Shown here: one piece after another, positions 1 to 10,081 of the stretch
Numbering within the stretch: position 1 is the stretch's first letter
Layout: each line of letters starts with the position of its first letter
Origin: Cryptomeria japonica
Lineage: Eukaryota > Streptophyta > Pinopsida > Cupressales > Cupressaceae
Reading direction: 5' to 3'
Length of the DNA: 64,000 nt
NCBI RefSeq assembly: GCF_030272615.1
Contig: NC_081410.1
Span: 127,023,140 to 127,087,139, forward strand
The notes under the pieces: model-generated
Told to the model about the DNA's origin: nothing
Databases searched by the model: none
What the model saw: only the letters and a program-made list of their open reading frames with translations
Translations under genes and position numbers: made by a program

Positions 1-539
1 TTAGCACATCTAATAACACAACGGAAGTCTAACACCTGAATTTCCTAAGGGTTACCAATGAATATTACTTTGTAAATTAAATATTTAAGATAAAATTTCC
101 ACAATGAAAGAATTCAAAATACTTCAAGCAATCATATAATATATACAAAAGAATTAAGTAATTGAAATAGCATACATTACAATGTTTCTTTGCTTACAAT
201 ATTCGAAAATACATGTTTTCAAAAAAATTACATCATGAGCTAAAATGTTACAAAATGAAAGTTACATAAAGTTTCTTTTCAAGACCTCTAGTTTTCAACT
301 GAATAATGGTTAGGAACAAGAGCTGGTACATGAACCACGAACCAAGAACATTAGCGAAGTCCTTCCTCTCCTGAAGATACATTCTAGTACATCTGATGGG
401 AAGTGACACTACCACCCGACCATGTGATTCCGAAAAGGAACCACCCCACCATGCTGGAGATAGTAGATAACCTTCAAGCAAGAAAAATAAAACAAGAACG
501 AAAGGACTACAAGACTCCACTCACAATCATGTGACCCAA
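1..539. other. no gene recognised
   Basis: AT-rich sequence. A 90-codon minus-strand frame at 248-520 has no recognisable domain and looks like chance. The stretch may be the outer part of the dispersed repeat that follows, but no alignment to copy B was found here. Confidence 0.5.
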
Positions 540-1467
540 CTCACAAAACACTAGTGACTCTAAGGAGAAAGTGTCATCGCATGTCTTACAGTGGATACCA
601 TGGTACAGCCTCCATAGGTCCCGACCCCCATCCTAGGTTATCCTGGTAACCTCTCCCGAACCTCCGATTCCAACTAAGACTCATGCGGACCTTACCAATC
701 CTCTCACGAAGATAAGGTGGTAAGTTTGCCATTCCAGGCCTTCTTGCTACATTATGAGTCCTGTACTAGCACTCACCTATGTGCGAGGCACATTATTTTA
801 TTTAACTTTTATTCTACCCTTCCCTAATCATTTATTAGATTTTCACTTTCTTAACCAACTTCCAATGGGTTATCCTGTCACCACTTCGGGCACGGCCCCC
901 GCTCAAAAGCCACTCTCTCTCTTAGGACACTACAGGATAGTTCTATCTATAGAACTCTATGGCGACATAGACAACCATACCCAATTCTGACCTACCTTGG
1001 ATGAAAGATACATAATTACTAACCTAAGGTTGACCATTACGAACAACTCACAGTGGCTCATTTCCTTAAGGTTATACATCTAAATATCTGGCCAAAACAC
1101 AGTACACAAGACATACTGACAACATGACTCAATGTACTTAGCTGCGACCACCATATAAACAAGGCAATCTTATGTACCAACACCTATCACACAATTAACT
1201 TGCAGTACGAATATACGTTGCCAAGACACGAAGAACAATTTGGTTGGTATAACACAAAATTTAACACTTATTAACATGTTTAAGAGTTCAATTACTCTTG
1301 TTAACTACTATAGGTATGCAACCTCAATAATTTCCACTTATACCATAGACTAAGATCAAAATAGATATATTTATTTCATCAAAGAAGTCTTACAAGAAGA
1401 CATAAAACATTTCTCAATAGAATAATGTCTTTATTTTTATTTTTATTTTTGACACTAGAGTGTTACA

Positions 1468-1863
1468 TCATTCTTCCGGAAAAAATGGAGAAGTGCACTT
1501 GTCAGATTCTACATGATTTAAAGGAGTATATCCTTCAGATTTTCTTTCACTCAAGGGAAAGTACCCCACAAACTCATTATCACTTAAGGGGGTATACCCC
1601 TCCGACGAGTCAGAACTTATAACTATCGGCTTTTCTGGCGAGCACTCTAGCTTGGGTTCTTTTCCTTTTTCAACAGTAACTTCTTTAGTTGGACTCTGAG
1701 TAGGACCTTTTTCTATCTCTTTTCTCTCTTCAGTAGATGGGTTCTCTTCAGTAGGGTTGTCATCCACAACAGGCTTGACAGGTGTCAGAGAATCTTTCTT
1801 GACTTTCAAGTAATGAGCATATCCTGCTACGGATTTGCGAGCTGTCTGTTTGACACGTACCAT
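1468..1863 (-). CDS. 131-residue ORF with histone H3-tail-like N-terminus
   Basis: The ORF starts at an ATG at 1863 and reads MVRVKQTARKSVAG. Residues 5-11 (KQTARKS) are identical to histone H3 positions 4-10, the segment holding K4 and K9, and the flanking residues are H3-like (H3: ARTKQTARKSTGG). After residue 15 the similarity stops. The rest is acidic, rich in Glu, Ser, Thr and Pro, and contains a short repeat, (S)EGYTPL, seen twice with a third degenerate form (VGYFPL), plus an IVISSDSSE acidic-Ser stretch that could resemble a SUMO-interacting motif. No other domain is recognised. It lies in dispersed repeat copy A, about 600 bp downstream of a minus-strand TATA box (2461-2470), so it could be transcribed from that promoter. 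Copy B has no equivalent ORF that I could find. It may be a retroelement accessory gene, a captured H3 fragment, or chance; the exact seven-residue match makes pure chance unlikely. Confidence 0.5.
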   Translation of the reverse strand: MVRVKQTARKSVAGYAHYLKVKKDSLTPVKPVVDDNPTEENPSTEERKEIEKGPTQSPTKEVTVEKGKEPKLECSPEKPIVISSDSSEGYTPLSDNEFVGYFPLSERKSEGYTPLNHVESDKCTSPFFPEE

Positions 1864-2460
1864 CTCTGTAACGTATCAACAATAAGCCATTACTTCCCAG
1901 ACTCTCCTAGAGCAACATCTAAAGAATCTTAACAACTAGGCTTGAACATAAACATAATTCCTTTTATAAAATAATCAAGTGTGCAATATGTACAGAATTT
2001 CCACATCTATAGCTATAATACAAATACACTTAATATTCTATTATTTTTCACGAACTAATCAAAACAATAATTTAATACTTTTACCAAAAACATAATCTAA
2101 ACCATAAACATTACTTATCACTAAGGCTCATAATAATAATGTTCCAAAACTAAATATATTCCTGACCTTATGCGGTGTTATCCTATATGCAAGATCTCTA
2201 CGTCCTTCTATCAAACGATAGCGCGCCTTGCGAACCTTATCTCCGACAGACACCAATACTCTATCCCAAAAGAAAATAACTCTCTCTTTGCTTCTTCCTA
2301 AAATATTTCCACTATCTCACTATAATGCCACCTAAAATACTCTCTCTATCTATCTATTCTACTCTACCTTCCTCTTCCATTCCAATTCTCTCCTCTCTAG
2401 TTCCCCGTCCTCCCTTCGATGCAAAATGAAATTCACTTTCCATTTCCTTACTCCCCACCT

Positions 2461-2470
2461 CTATTTATAC
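2461..2470 (-). promoter_or_regulatory. TATA box of repeat A (minus strand)
   Basis: Reads TATAAATAG on the minus strand, followed by a purine-rich leader (rc of 2290-2460). It is well placed to drive a minus-strand transcript through the 1468-1863 ORF. Confidence 0.4.
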
Positions 2471-2960
2471 TAGAATTTACACATGACCTCTCCTACATCC
2501 AAGGCTCAGTTATGGAGTTGATGAGGAGTCTTTTAATGAACTTCTTTCAGTTACATCTTCACCCTACAGTTATGCACCCAAAAATTGTGGTAGAATGATA
2601 CAAAGGAGGGAAGGAACAACAAGTTATAAGCAAACTGTCAAACACGTAAGTGTTTGTTATGGGCAAAATAATAGTCTTCACTGCCAGGTCGACTTACTCC
2701 TATGTCATGTATGCCTCGCATTAAACTTACCACTCGGTGTCCCTTCCTACATAGTCACCATTATCGCCATGCAGAGATGGTTTGTTTACAAACTGTATTA
2801 CTATGCCTCCACCACATTGACCAACTTGGAGTTCGGTTGCATCATGAAGAAGGAGTGGCAGTTTAACGTTTTGAACAACGAGAGGGGAGGGATGTCTTTA
2901 TTTGCTGCGTTGGCATGACCAAAGGAGGAGAGGTAATGTGCGGCTATGAGGGAGGAGGGT

Positions 2961-3023
2961 GGTCGGTGGTAATACCGACCCCTCCCTTTATTAAGGGGGG
3001 TGGTCGATATTACTATCGACCAC
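2961..3023. repeat. two adjacent hairpins
   Basis: GGTCGGT (2961-2967) pairs with ACCGACC (2974-2980) across a 6-nt loop. GTGGTCGATA (3000-3009) pairs perfectly with TATCGACCAC (3014-3023) across a 4-nt loop. The two stems share the GGTCG.T core, so they look like diverged duplicates. Confidence 0.6.
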
Positions 3024-4339
3024 TCTTTATATTATATATTGTTTTACCATATAGACCCCGCCACCACCTTTTAAAATAACATTTGTTTTATTTTGCTTTA
3101 CGTGTTTTATTTTAATTTCATTATTATATTTTGATAATTAATTAATAACTTCCATTACAATATTTAAACATTAATCTTTATAGCAATTTACGTTTAAAAA
3201 TATATATATACTTTGATTTCAAATACTTATAACTAATGACTTTTTTCATATAGATTTATATTCGAACAATCGAATTATATATATATATATATTACCCGTT
3301 CGAAAAGCATATTAAATATAATATATTTATAATTCTAACTATATACATGCATAATCCAGAAACATAATAATCCGATGGGCGATATCAACTACTGATAATA
3401 CAATCACCTTATCTTAACTCCAATAACTACTTATAAGTGACTATTGCCCTCCGTGTATATAATGTCCTTATATATATTCAAACGATTGAATTGCAACTAT
3501 CAAGCTAACAAGCTGATAAAATTCATATCAACTCATACCAAGATATTAACTCATCTTTTGCAAACAATGTTAAGTCACTAGATCACTTGACTCTTATAGA
3601 TGTAATAAACGTAGCAATTACCAATGACATACAATAATTGGGAACACTAGACACGCAAACTGAGCAAGCATCATGCGACTTTTATAAAGATCAAACAATA
3701 AAATATGAAGACCAAACCAATTGATAGAATGACTAACTGAAGGCACTCACCCGAGTGTAACTGACTAAAAATAGGGTCAACTACTATCTCCTTCACTTCC
3801 ATCGAAAAATATAAGGCATGCTCAGACCTATGTAGCCAGGTGGAGACGATACCCCGTACCTACCCGGTACTTGTACCTGCAACATCCTGCATCACTGACC
3901 ACACATGCATATATATATATATAGAAATTACAACATACACACTGATGAAGGAGAATCGCGACGTTCCTTATCTCACTAAGATGAGTGAAGGAAAATCATC
4001 CCCTTGCATCCCATACACTCACAGATACACAACACAATGCATAGATGAAGTAAAGCATCAGTACATAGCAATGAACCATATAATGCCATAAAACATAAGT
4101 ACAGAAATACTGCAAATAAATCATACATCTCATAATCAGATAAAACATGGAACAATGTTATATAATTCTGAATAACAAATGATGATAATGTATCCACTGA
4201 GAGTAATAAGAACAAAATATGAGTTCAAATGAGTAGGGGTACTACATAGGCCACCAGTATACAGTTGGATGTCAATCTACAGGACTCCCACTAGATTAAG
4301 AGAAGACTGATAGTGAATGTGCCCAATCAGATCATCTAG

Positions 4340-5085
4340 GTTGGCATGTTGATCCATTGGGATAGAGAAGGAAGAGTAAAGAAGTCATGGGTTTGTCAGT
4401 TTGACAAATTGGTTGAGATGATGTCCAGACTAAGAAGGGAATAGAAGCGTGAGGATCTGTGAAGAACTGACAAGCTGAGAACCGGTAGTAATTAGAGAGT
4501 AGAGAGTAGAGTACCGACAGAGAAGAAGCAGAGGCTGAATCAGTAAGTTTGCAGCAAAGAGAAAGTGAGCAAAGAACCAACAGAGACTTGTATAAAAGTA
4601 AGCCGGTGGAGAGACATGCGTGAGAGTTACAAAGTTCATTTGTAACAAGGATATTACTTTTGTTTTAGTATTTGATGATGTTCTTTGTATATCACTAAGT
4701 TGGTGCTTGGTGCAGGGGTTGTAGCTCCTTTGGTTTGGTGCCCATAAATCAACAGGGGTTGGTGCCCATAAATCAATAGGGATTGACGCTCCCTGGGTTG
4801 GTGCCCTAAATATTGTAATCAGTGCTTTGATTGTGAGGCTGGATTGGACCAGTAGACTCCAACAACATTTATCACCGAGGTTTCTCCCATATTGGGTTTT
4901 CCTCGTATATATCGATGTTATGTGATGTGCCTTTGTGTGGTTGCATTGTGTTGCTTTGAGTTATCTTACCAGTAGGATTACTTGGTCATTAGGTTGTTAA
5001 CTGGTAATCTCTCCTAGGATCAAAAGGGTAAAGATTTGGAAACCACTGATTCACCCCTACTCTCAGTGGCATCTTGTGTCTAACA
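4340..5085 (+). mobile_element. Ty1/copia-type LTR, plus orientation
   Basis: The right end is typical of plant copia LTRs: a TTTCTCCCATATTGGGTTTTCCTCG block, then GATTCACCCCTACTCTCAGTG, ending TCTAACA at 5085. A TATA box (TATAAAAG, 4591-4600) sits about 490 bp before the end. A GGTGCCCATAAATCAA segment is repeated imperfectly in tandem near 4737-4810. The left edge (a TTGGCATG near 4340) is only an estimate. No primer-binding site follows: the next sequence belongs to an oppositely oriented Ty3/gypsy fragment, so this is a truncated or solo LTR. Confidence 0.6.
4591..4600 (+). promoter_or_regulatory. TATA box of the copia LTR
   Basis: TATAAAAGTA preceded by GC-poor sequence and followed by GCCGGTGGAG. 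It lies inside the LTR in the position expected for the U3/R boundary. Confidence 0.45.
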
Positions 5086-5099
5086 TTGTCTTCAATATT

Positions 5100-5800
5100 G
5101 ATATCTCTCAATTTTGATATACCTCTAGGGTGTGCTCTGGTAACAATTTCAAAAGGCGAACTCTTCTGATACTCCTATTTACTCAATTATTGTAGGCAAA
5201 CTCTTCTTGTGCAAGAATCAAATCCCAACTTTTGGTCTTCTCTCCAACTAAGCATCTCAACAAACTTCCCAAACTTTAGTTTACTACCTCTATCTATATA
5301 TCAGTCTGTGGGTGAAAACTAGAATTGAATTTCAAATCTGTCTTCATCTTCCTCCAAGGTGTTCTCCAAAAATAATTGACAAACTTAAGTGTCTTTGTTT
5401 GAAACTATGCTCTTAGGTAGTCCATGCAATCTCACTACCTCCTTGAAAAATAATTTAGCTACATGTACTGCATCTGATGTCTTCCTACAAGGTATGAAAT
5501 GAGTCATCTTTGAGAATCTATCCACCACCACAAATATATAATCATTTCATCTATGTGTCTTAGGTAATCCAATTATGAAATTCATGCTTATGTCCTCCCA
5601 ATGTTTCTCCGGTAGTGTCAAAGGTTTATACAATCACACATTCTGACTACTACCTTTTGCAACTTGACAAACTCTACATCTCTGCATAAATTTCTTGACA
5701 TCTTTGTGAATCTGAGGCCAAAAGTAATGTTCACTCACCAATGCTACTATTTTCTCAATACCAAAGTGTTCGGCTAATTCTCCACTATGCTTCTCCTTTA
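5100..5800 (-). pseudogene. Ty3/gypsy integrase remnant (element A)
   Basis: The minus strand encodes a recognisable HHCC zinc-binding region (HFG..., HYFWPQIHKDVKKF, CRVCQVAKG), then the catalytic core with [12 protein letters not shown]. The first catalytic Asp is read as Asn (SMNFIIGLP, where the family has D), and the IVSDRDT-type motif is IVSNKDT, so both acidic positions look lost. Several stops interrupt it (for example after KTHR and NKDT). The C-terminal part SPFEIVTRAHPRG is still readable, then the frame runs out at the LTR boundary near 5085. Confidence 0.75.
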
Positions 5801-6310
5801 TCAAATTTCCCTCATAGAAATCTTAGGTATACACAATTGAAATCCTCTGAACAACATCCCATCCTGAATGAAATAATCCAACCACTTACTTATATCCAAC
5901 ATAACTGGTGCTCTACATGCTTTCCAAGGTTCTGCAAAATCTGGGTAATCATCATACAAGGTCTTCAACTCCTCAAATCCTAACACTATCACTCTCATTT
6001 TTGTCAGAAAATTCCTCCTTCTACTCAATGCATCAGAAACTTTGTTGGACTTTCCACTCCTATGCTTCAACACAAAGGTGTAACTCTGCAAAAAATCTAC
6101 CCATCTCATATGTCTATGATTCAACTTACTTTGATTGTTCAAATATTGCAAGGCTTGATGGTTAGTATACAACACAAACTCCTTAGGCAACAGGTAATAT
6201 CTAAACTTCTTGAAGGCTTGAACTATAGTATCAAATTATTGATCATACACTGAATATCTCCTCCTGACATCATTCAACTTTTCATTGAAATAAGCTATTG
6301 CTCTCCCTTC
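5801..6310 (-). pseudogene. Ty3/gypsy RNase H remnant (element A)
   Basis: The longest open part is 5801-6190, with the family signature LYTNHQALQYLNNQ, RWVDFLQSYTFVLKHRSGKSNKVSDALSR. The usual TDH triad in this motif is TNH, so the catalytic Asp is replaced. Upstream (6190-6310), RAIAYFNEKL and RYSVYD are readable but a stop separates them from the rest. It is joined to the RT above and the integrase below in one former polyprotein. Confidence 0.8.
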
Positions 6311-7243
6311 CTAACTCAGTACTACTCCAATTGGATTCCCACTTGCATCACAGTCCACTTGAAATACTTTGTTGAAATCCAGTAAAGCTAACATAAACTG
6401 TTTAGTCACCTTCTGCTTCAAAAATTCAAAAAATTTATTTTCTCCAGTTGTCCACTTGAATTCTCTCCTATCTCCTCTCATTGTCTCAGTCATAGGACTA
6501 AAAATTAAACTAAAATTTCTGATAAACTTCTGGTAGAAACTAGCCAATCCATGAAATGATCTTACCTCTCCAACACTTTCCGGTGTAGGACATTCAACAA
6601 TTGCTCTTACCTTCTCAAGGTCCATCTTCAATCCATCCACATATATCACAAATACCAAATAGACTAACTCTTCGTTCATGAAACTACACTTCTTTAGATT
6701 TATCAGCAACTTCTCTTCTCTCAACGTCTGCAAAACTTGTCTTAAATGCAACAAATGCTCCTCTTTTGTCTTACTAAAAATCAGAATGTCGTTCAAATAT
6801 ACAATAACAAACTTACCCAATAATTTCTTCAATACCTCATTCATCAATCTTATGAAAGTACTTGGTGTATTAGTCAACCCAAAAGGCATCACCAACCATT
6901 CATACGATCCTCCATTTGTCTTGAATATTGTCTTCCAATCATCTCCTTCTTTGATTTTGTTCTAATGATATTCACTCTTGAAGTCTATCTTTGTGTATTA
7001 TTTGGCTCCACTTAAGCAATCCATTATGTCATCCATCCTAGGAAAAGGAAACCGATACTTTACTATGATCTTGTTTATTGCTCTAGAATCCATAGACATC
7101 CTCCATTATCCATTCTTCTTCGATGCTAACACTTTTGGTACCGCACAAGGACTCAAACTTTTTCTAATCAAACATTTCCTCAATAGTTCTTGCACTTGTC
7201 TATTCAACTCTTCATTCTCTGTCGGTGTCATCCGGTGTGCAAA
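6311..7243 (-). pseudogene. Ty3/gypsy reverse transcriptase remnant (element A)
   Basis: The open part 6311-6895 holds VMPFGLTNTPSTF, then VYLNDILIFSK where active elements have Y[LVI]DD. The first Asp of the catalytic pair is Asn, so the enzyme would be inactive. Upstream, motifs of the fingers and palm ([29 protein letters not shown]) are readable but split by at least three stops between 6895 and 7243. Downstream, the RT thumb/connection reads FHGLASFYQKFIRNFS and FQVDCDASGNPIGVVLS, then stops at the RNase H join. Confidence 0.85.
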
Positions 7244-7888
7244 TTAGTTAGGTAATGAAGCTCTAGGTTTCAGGTCCATGCAATGACTGATACTCCTCGC
7301 AAGTGGTAATCCATCTGGCACATTATCTGAAATGTTGTCTTCATACTCTATCAACAATTCTTTTATCTCCTCCAGTTTTTCTTCACCTTGCTCTGGATTC
7401 CCAGTCTTCTTAGGGACTAAGGCGAAACACACATTCTCATGTCTCATTCCATCCAAGAATTTCCTTTCATCTACCAAACAGATTCTAGCATTCGTACAGG
7501 CTTCACTCTTCGGGGGTTCCTCCAAGGGTAACAAGATTTGTTTCATCCCATTCGCCACAATAGTGTATATGTTCTTTCTCCCGTCATGTATTACCTCTCT
7601 GTCGAACTGCCAAGGTCTACCCAACAAAATGTGACAAATATCCATAGGCATAATATCACAAAAAACTTCAACATGATAATTTCCAATTTTCAATTTCACC
7701 AAGCATTGCTCACTCACTAACAACTTATGATCATCCCGAATCCATGCTATTTGGTAAGGCTTATGGTGTTTCAATATTTCTAATTTCAATTTATTTACCA
7801 TTTCTTCTGAAACAAGATTATTCAAACTACCACTATCAATAACTACTTTGCAACACTTACCAGATACCTTACACCTGGTCTGGAACAA
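7244..7888 (-). pseudogene. Ty3/gypsy aspartic protease (element A), largely open
   Basis: A 214-codon open stretch with the retroviral-type aspartic protease motif VVIDSGSLNNL (DSG active site intact) and the flap/second motif region ILLGRPWQFDR. It is followed by an acidic linker (KTGNPEQGEEKLEEIKELL) leading toward RT. This is the best-preserved domain of element A. It was part of a gag-pol polyprotein and not a free gene. Confidence 0.8.
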
Positions 7889-7897
7889 ATTTCTCCT

Positions 7898-8801
7898 CTA
7901 CAAAGGCTCTTCATCCTCTCTAGTACGCCATAAGACTCTCCCCATTATTAACAATTCTCCATCTTCTAGTTTGTTAGCTGATCCAGTGGGGCTTTCTTCT
8001 ACCAATGTTGTTCTCCCAGTGTTCTTTGCCTTCTTACATTTGAAAGCATGATGTCCTCCTCCACACTTAAAGAAAGTTCCCCTAAACACTCTCTTGTCTT
8101 GTCTTTTGTCATATTTTCTAAAACCTTGATTTTGGTAACCATCAGGTCCTCTTCTCCGGTAGAAATTTATGTCATCCTTCCAGTATGAACTGCCATCCTT
8201 GATTACTTCCTTTTCCTTGTTATGATATGTACAGGTTCCTCTTCCTAAGGAATATCCTCTTCCTCCAGAAAACCTTCCACCTCTACCTCTCTGTCTTTGC
8301 TCATGTCTTTTGTTCAACTTCTCTTTTGCTTTCAAGGCATATTGGTAATCTTCTTCAACACTTTGCAACTTGATCAAACTAAGTCCATCTTGTATAGGCA
8401 TTCATAATCCATTCAAATATCTTGCAACTTGTTCCATCTCCTCATCGACATGTCTGGATCTGGTATTCAACTTGTAGAATGCTTTGGTATTCTCCTTCAC
8501 ACTATTCTTTATGCTTCAAGTTCTACACCTTCCGAAACAGGTTCACTTGATAATCAGCTGGCATAAACTTCGATTTCAACTTGGAAACCATCTGGTCCAA
8601 CGATTTGATCTTTTCTTTGCCTCTTTTTTGTCTATCAACCTGCAAATGTTCCCACCAAAGAGATGCATGACCTTTCAACTAGGTACATGCATATTTCACC
8701 TTTCTTTCCTCTGCAGTGTTCTCAAAATCAAAATACTTCTCCATCTCCAAGATCCAATCCATTAATTCATTTGATTCCAACTTACCATCATACTCCGATG
8801 G
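7898..8801 (-). pseudogene. Ty3/gypsy gag remnant with zinc knuckle (element A)
   Basis: The gag core is readable from 8801 (PSEYDGKLESNELMDWI, LKGHASLWWEHL, FMPADY) with several stops. An open 167-codon stretch (7898-8401) carries an Arg/Gly-rich segment (RQRGRGGRFSGGRGYSLGRG) and a degenerate CCHC knuckle, FFKCGGGHHAFKC, whose first Cys is Phe. The 5' end of gag and the LTR are missing: the sequence changes to copia at about 8801. Confidence 0.8.
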
Positions 8802-9837
8802 GGTAAAATGTATTGCTGATAGTAATCTGTATTTTAAGATTGAGAATGATAACATCTTGATTGTTGAAGTTTTTGTTTATGATATTATCTTTGGAGGAGA
8901 TGATAACTCGAGTATGAATTTTGTCGTTGATATGTAGAAAGAATTTGAGATGTCTACGATTGGAGAGATGAAATTTTTCTTAGGATTACAGATTTCACAG
9001 ACTAGAAAATGTATTTTTATATCTCAAACTAAATGTGTGAAGGAATTATTGAAGAAGTTTGGGTTGGATGACTCCAAACCGGTTGGAACTCCTATTGTGA
9101 CTTGTTGCAAATTATCTAAAAATGATGAATCTTCGAAAGCTAATCAGCCTTTGTACAAATCTATGGTTGGTGGACTGCTATATTTGACTCAGACTAGACT
9201 AGACATTATGCATGTTGTGTGCATGGCTTCTAGATATCAAGCTAATTCAAAAGAGAGTCATGTCACTGCTGTGAAAAGGATATTCAGATACTTGAAATGG
9301 ACTGTGGATTATGGTTTGTGGTATCCAAGGAATGATGAATTCATGTTGTGTGCTTACACTGATGCTGACTGGGTTGGTGATGTTGATGACCGAAAGAGTA
9401 CCTCTAGTGGTGATTTCTTTTTGGGTAAGAAATTGGTTTCATGGGCTAGTAGGAAACAAGATTCAGTGTCCTTATCTATTGCTGAAGTTGAGTACATTGT
9501 TGCTGCTAGTAACTGCACTCAGGTAGTTTGGATGAAGCAAATGTTAAAGGATATCAGAGTTATCTATGATTAGCCTACTATCATATATTGTGATAATTTC
9601 AGTGCTATTAATATGTCAAAGAATTCGATGCAATATTCTGCAAAGGCTAAACATGTATCAATCAAGTATCATTTTTTAAGAGAAAAAGTCAGTGAAGAGG
9701 AAGTAAAGTTGGAATATGTATTTGCAAAGGAATAGATTGCTAACATTTTCACTAAGCCTTTGCCTACAGATACATTTATCTATTTGAGAGACAAGTTAGG
9801 GGTATTCACCCCTCTTGATGTGAACTATATGCATTGA
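8802..9837 (+). pseudogene. Ty1/copia reverse transcriptase-RNase H, 3' fragment
   Basis: Begins in the middle of RT (ADSNLYFKIEN, then EVFVYDIIFGGDD where active elements have YVDD). It continues through GEMKFFLGLQI, GTP, YKSMVGGLLYLTQTRLDI, AVKRIFRYLK to the RNase H motifs (YTDADWVGDVDDRKSTSSG, SWASRKQDSVSLSIAEVEY, IYCDN, KHVSIKYHFLRE), and ends at a TGA at 9835-9837. In-frame stops lie at 8935-8937, 9571-9573 and 9733-9735. The catalytic motif change and the stops mean it is dead. The gag, integrase and first half of RT are absent. Confidence 0.9.
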
Positions 9838-9964
9838 GTTGCATCAATTTGGTGGACTTCATAGTCTTATCTTTTTTGTCCGAATTGATGTGTTGGTGCT
9901 ATTCATCTAGTGGAGTAGTCTGTTGGTTTGATTTTCTGTTTTGAGAATATTTGGTATTGTTGTC

Positions 9965-9976
9965 AAAGGGGGAGAG
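9965..9976 (+). promoter_or_regulatory. polypurine tract of the copia element
   Basis: AAAGGGGGAGAG about 130 bp after the pol stop. Many plant copia elements have a purine tract directly before the 3' LTR; here about 105 bp separate it from the best LTR start (10082), so it may be an upstream tract or the true one may have been lost. Confidence 0.4.
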
Positions 9977-10081
9977 AAGCATGTGAAAATTTGTTTTATC
10001 TACTTGATCCTAGCGGGATTTTGTTGGAGATGTTTTCTTTCTTTGCATTGATTGTTTTTCACATTCATATGTTGCCATCAT

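Larger units (their letters stand above)
540..4245. repeat. dispersed repeat family, copy A (probably LTR-element derived)
   Basis: Several blocks align in the same order and orientation with 12.2-14.9 kb. One block contains GTGTCATCGCAT followed by ATCCTGGTA and a CGACCCCCAT-type segment (about 580-720 versus 12227-12340). A second contains GGGTTATCCT followed by a block with GCCACTCTC (about 865-925 versus 12510-12575). A third is AGACCT.TG..CCAGGTGGAG followed by CTGCAA.ATCCTGCA (about 3822-3895 versus 14097-14140). Both copies end with GGGGTACTACA (near 4237 and 14895). A TATAAATAG on the minus strand at 2461-2470 and CT-rich leader-like sequence suggest that this is the promoter/leader part of a minus-strand retroelement. 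No gag or pol was found inside it. The copies are old: only islands still align. Confidence 0.55.
5090..8801 (-). mobile_element. Ty3/gypsy element A, internal region only, decayed
   Basis: Reading on the minus strand from 8801 downward, the domains come in order gag, protease, reverse transcriptase, RNase H, integrase, which is the Ty3/gypsy order. No LTR of its own was found. The gag end abuts a plus-strand copia fragment at about 8801, and the integrase end abuts a plus-strand copia LTR at about 5085. Every domain contains stops or frame breaks, and several catalytic residues are changed, so the element is dead. The separate domains are listed below. Confidence 0.85.

Noticed and set aside
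3976-4648. Minus-strand ORFs of 72-82 codons at 3976-4648
   Set aside because: No domain, overlapping frames, and they lie in repeat A and the copia LTR.
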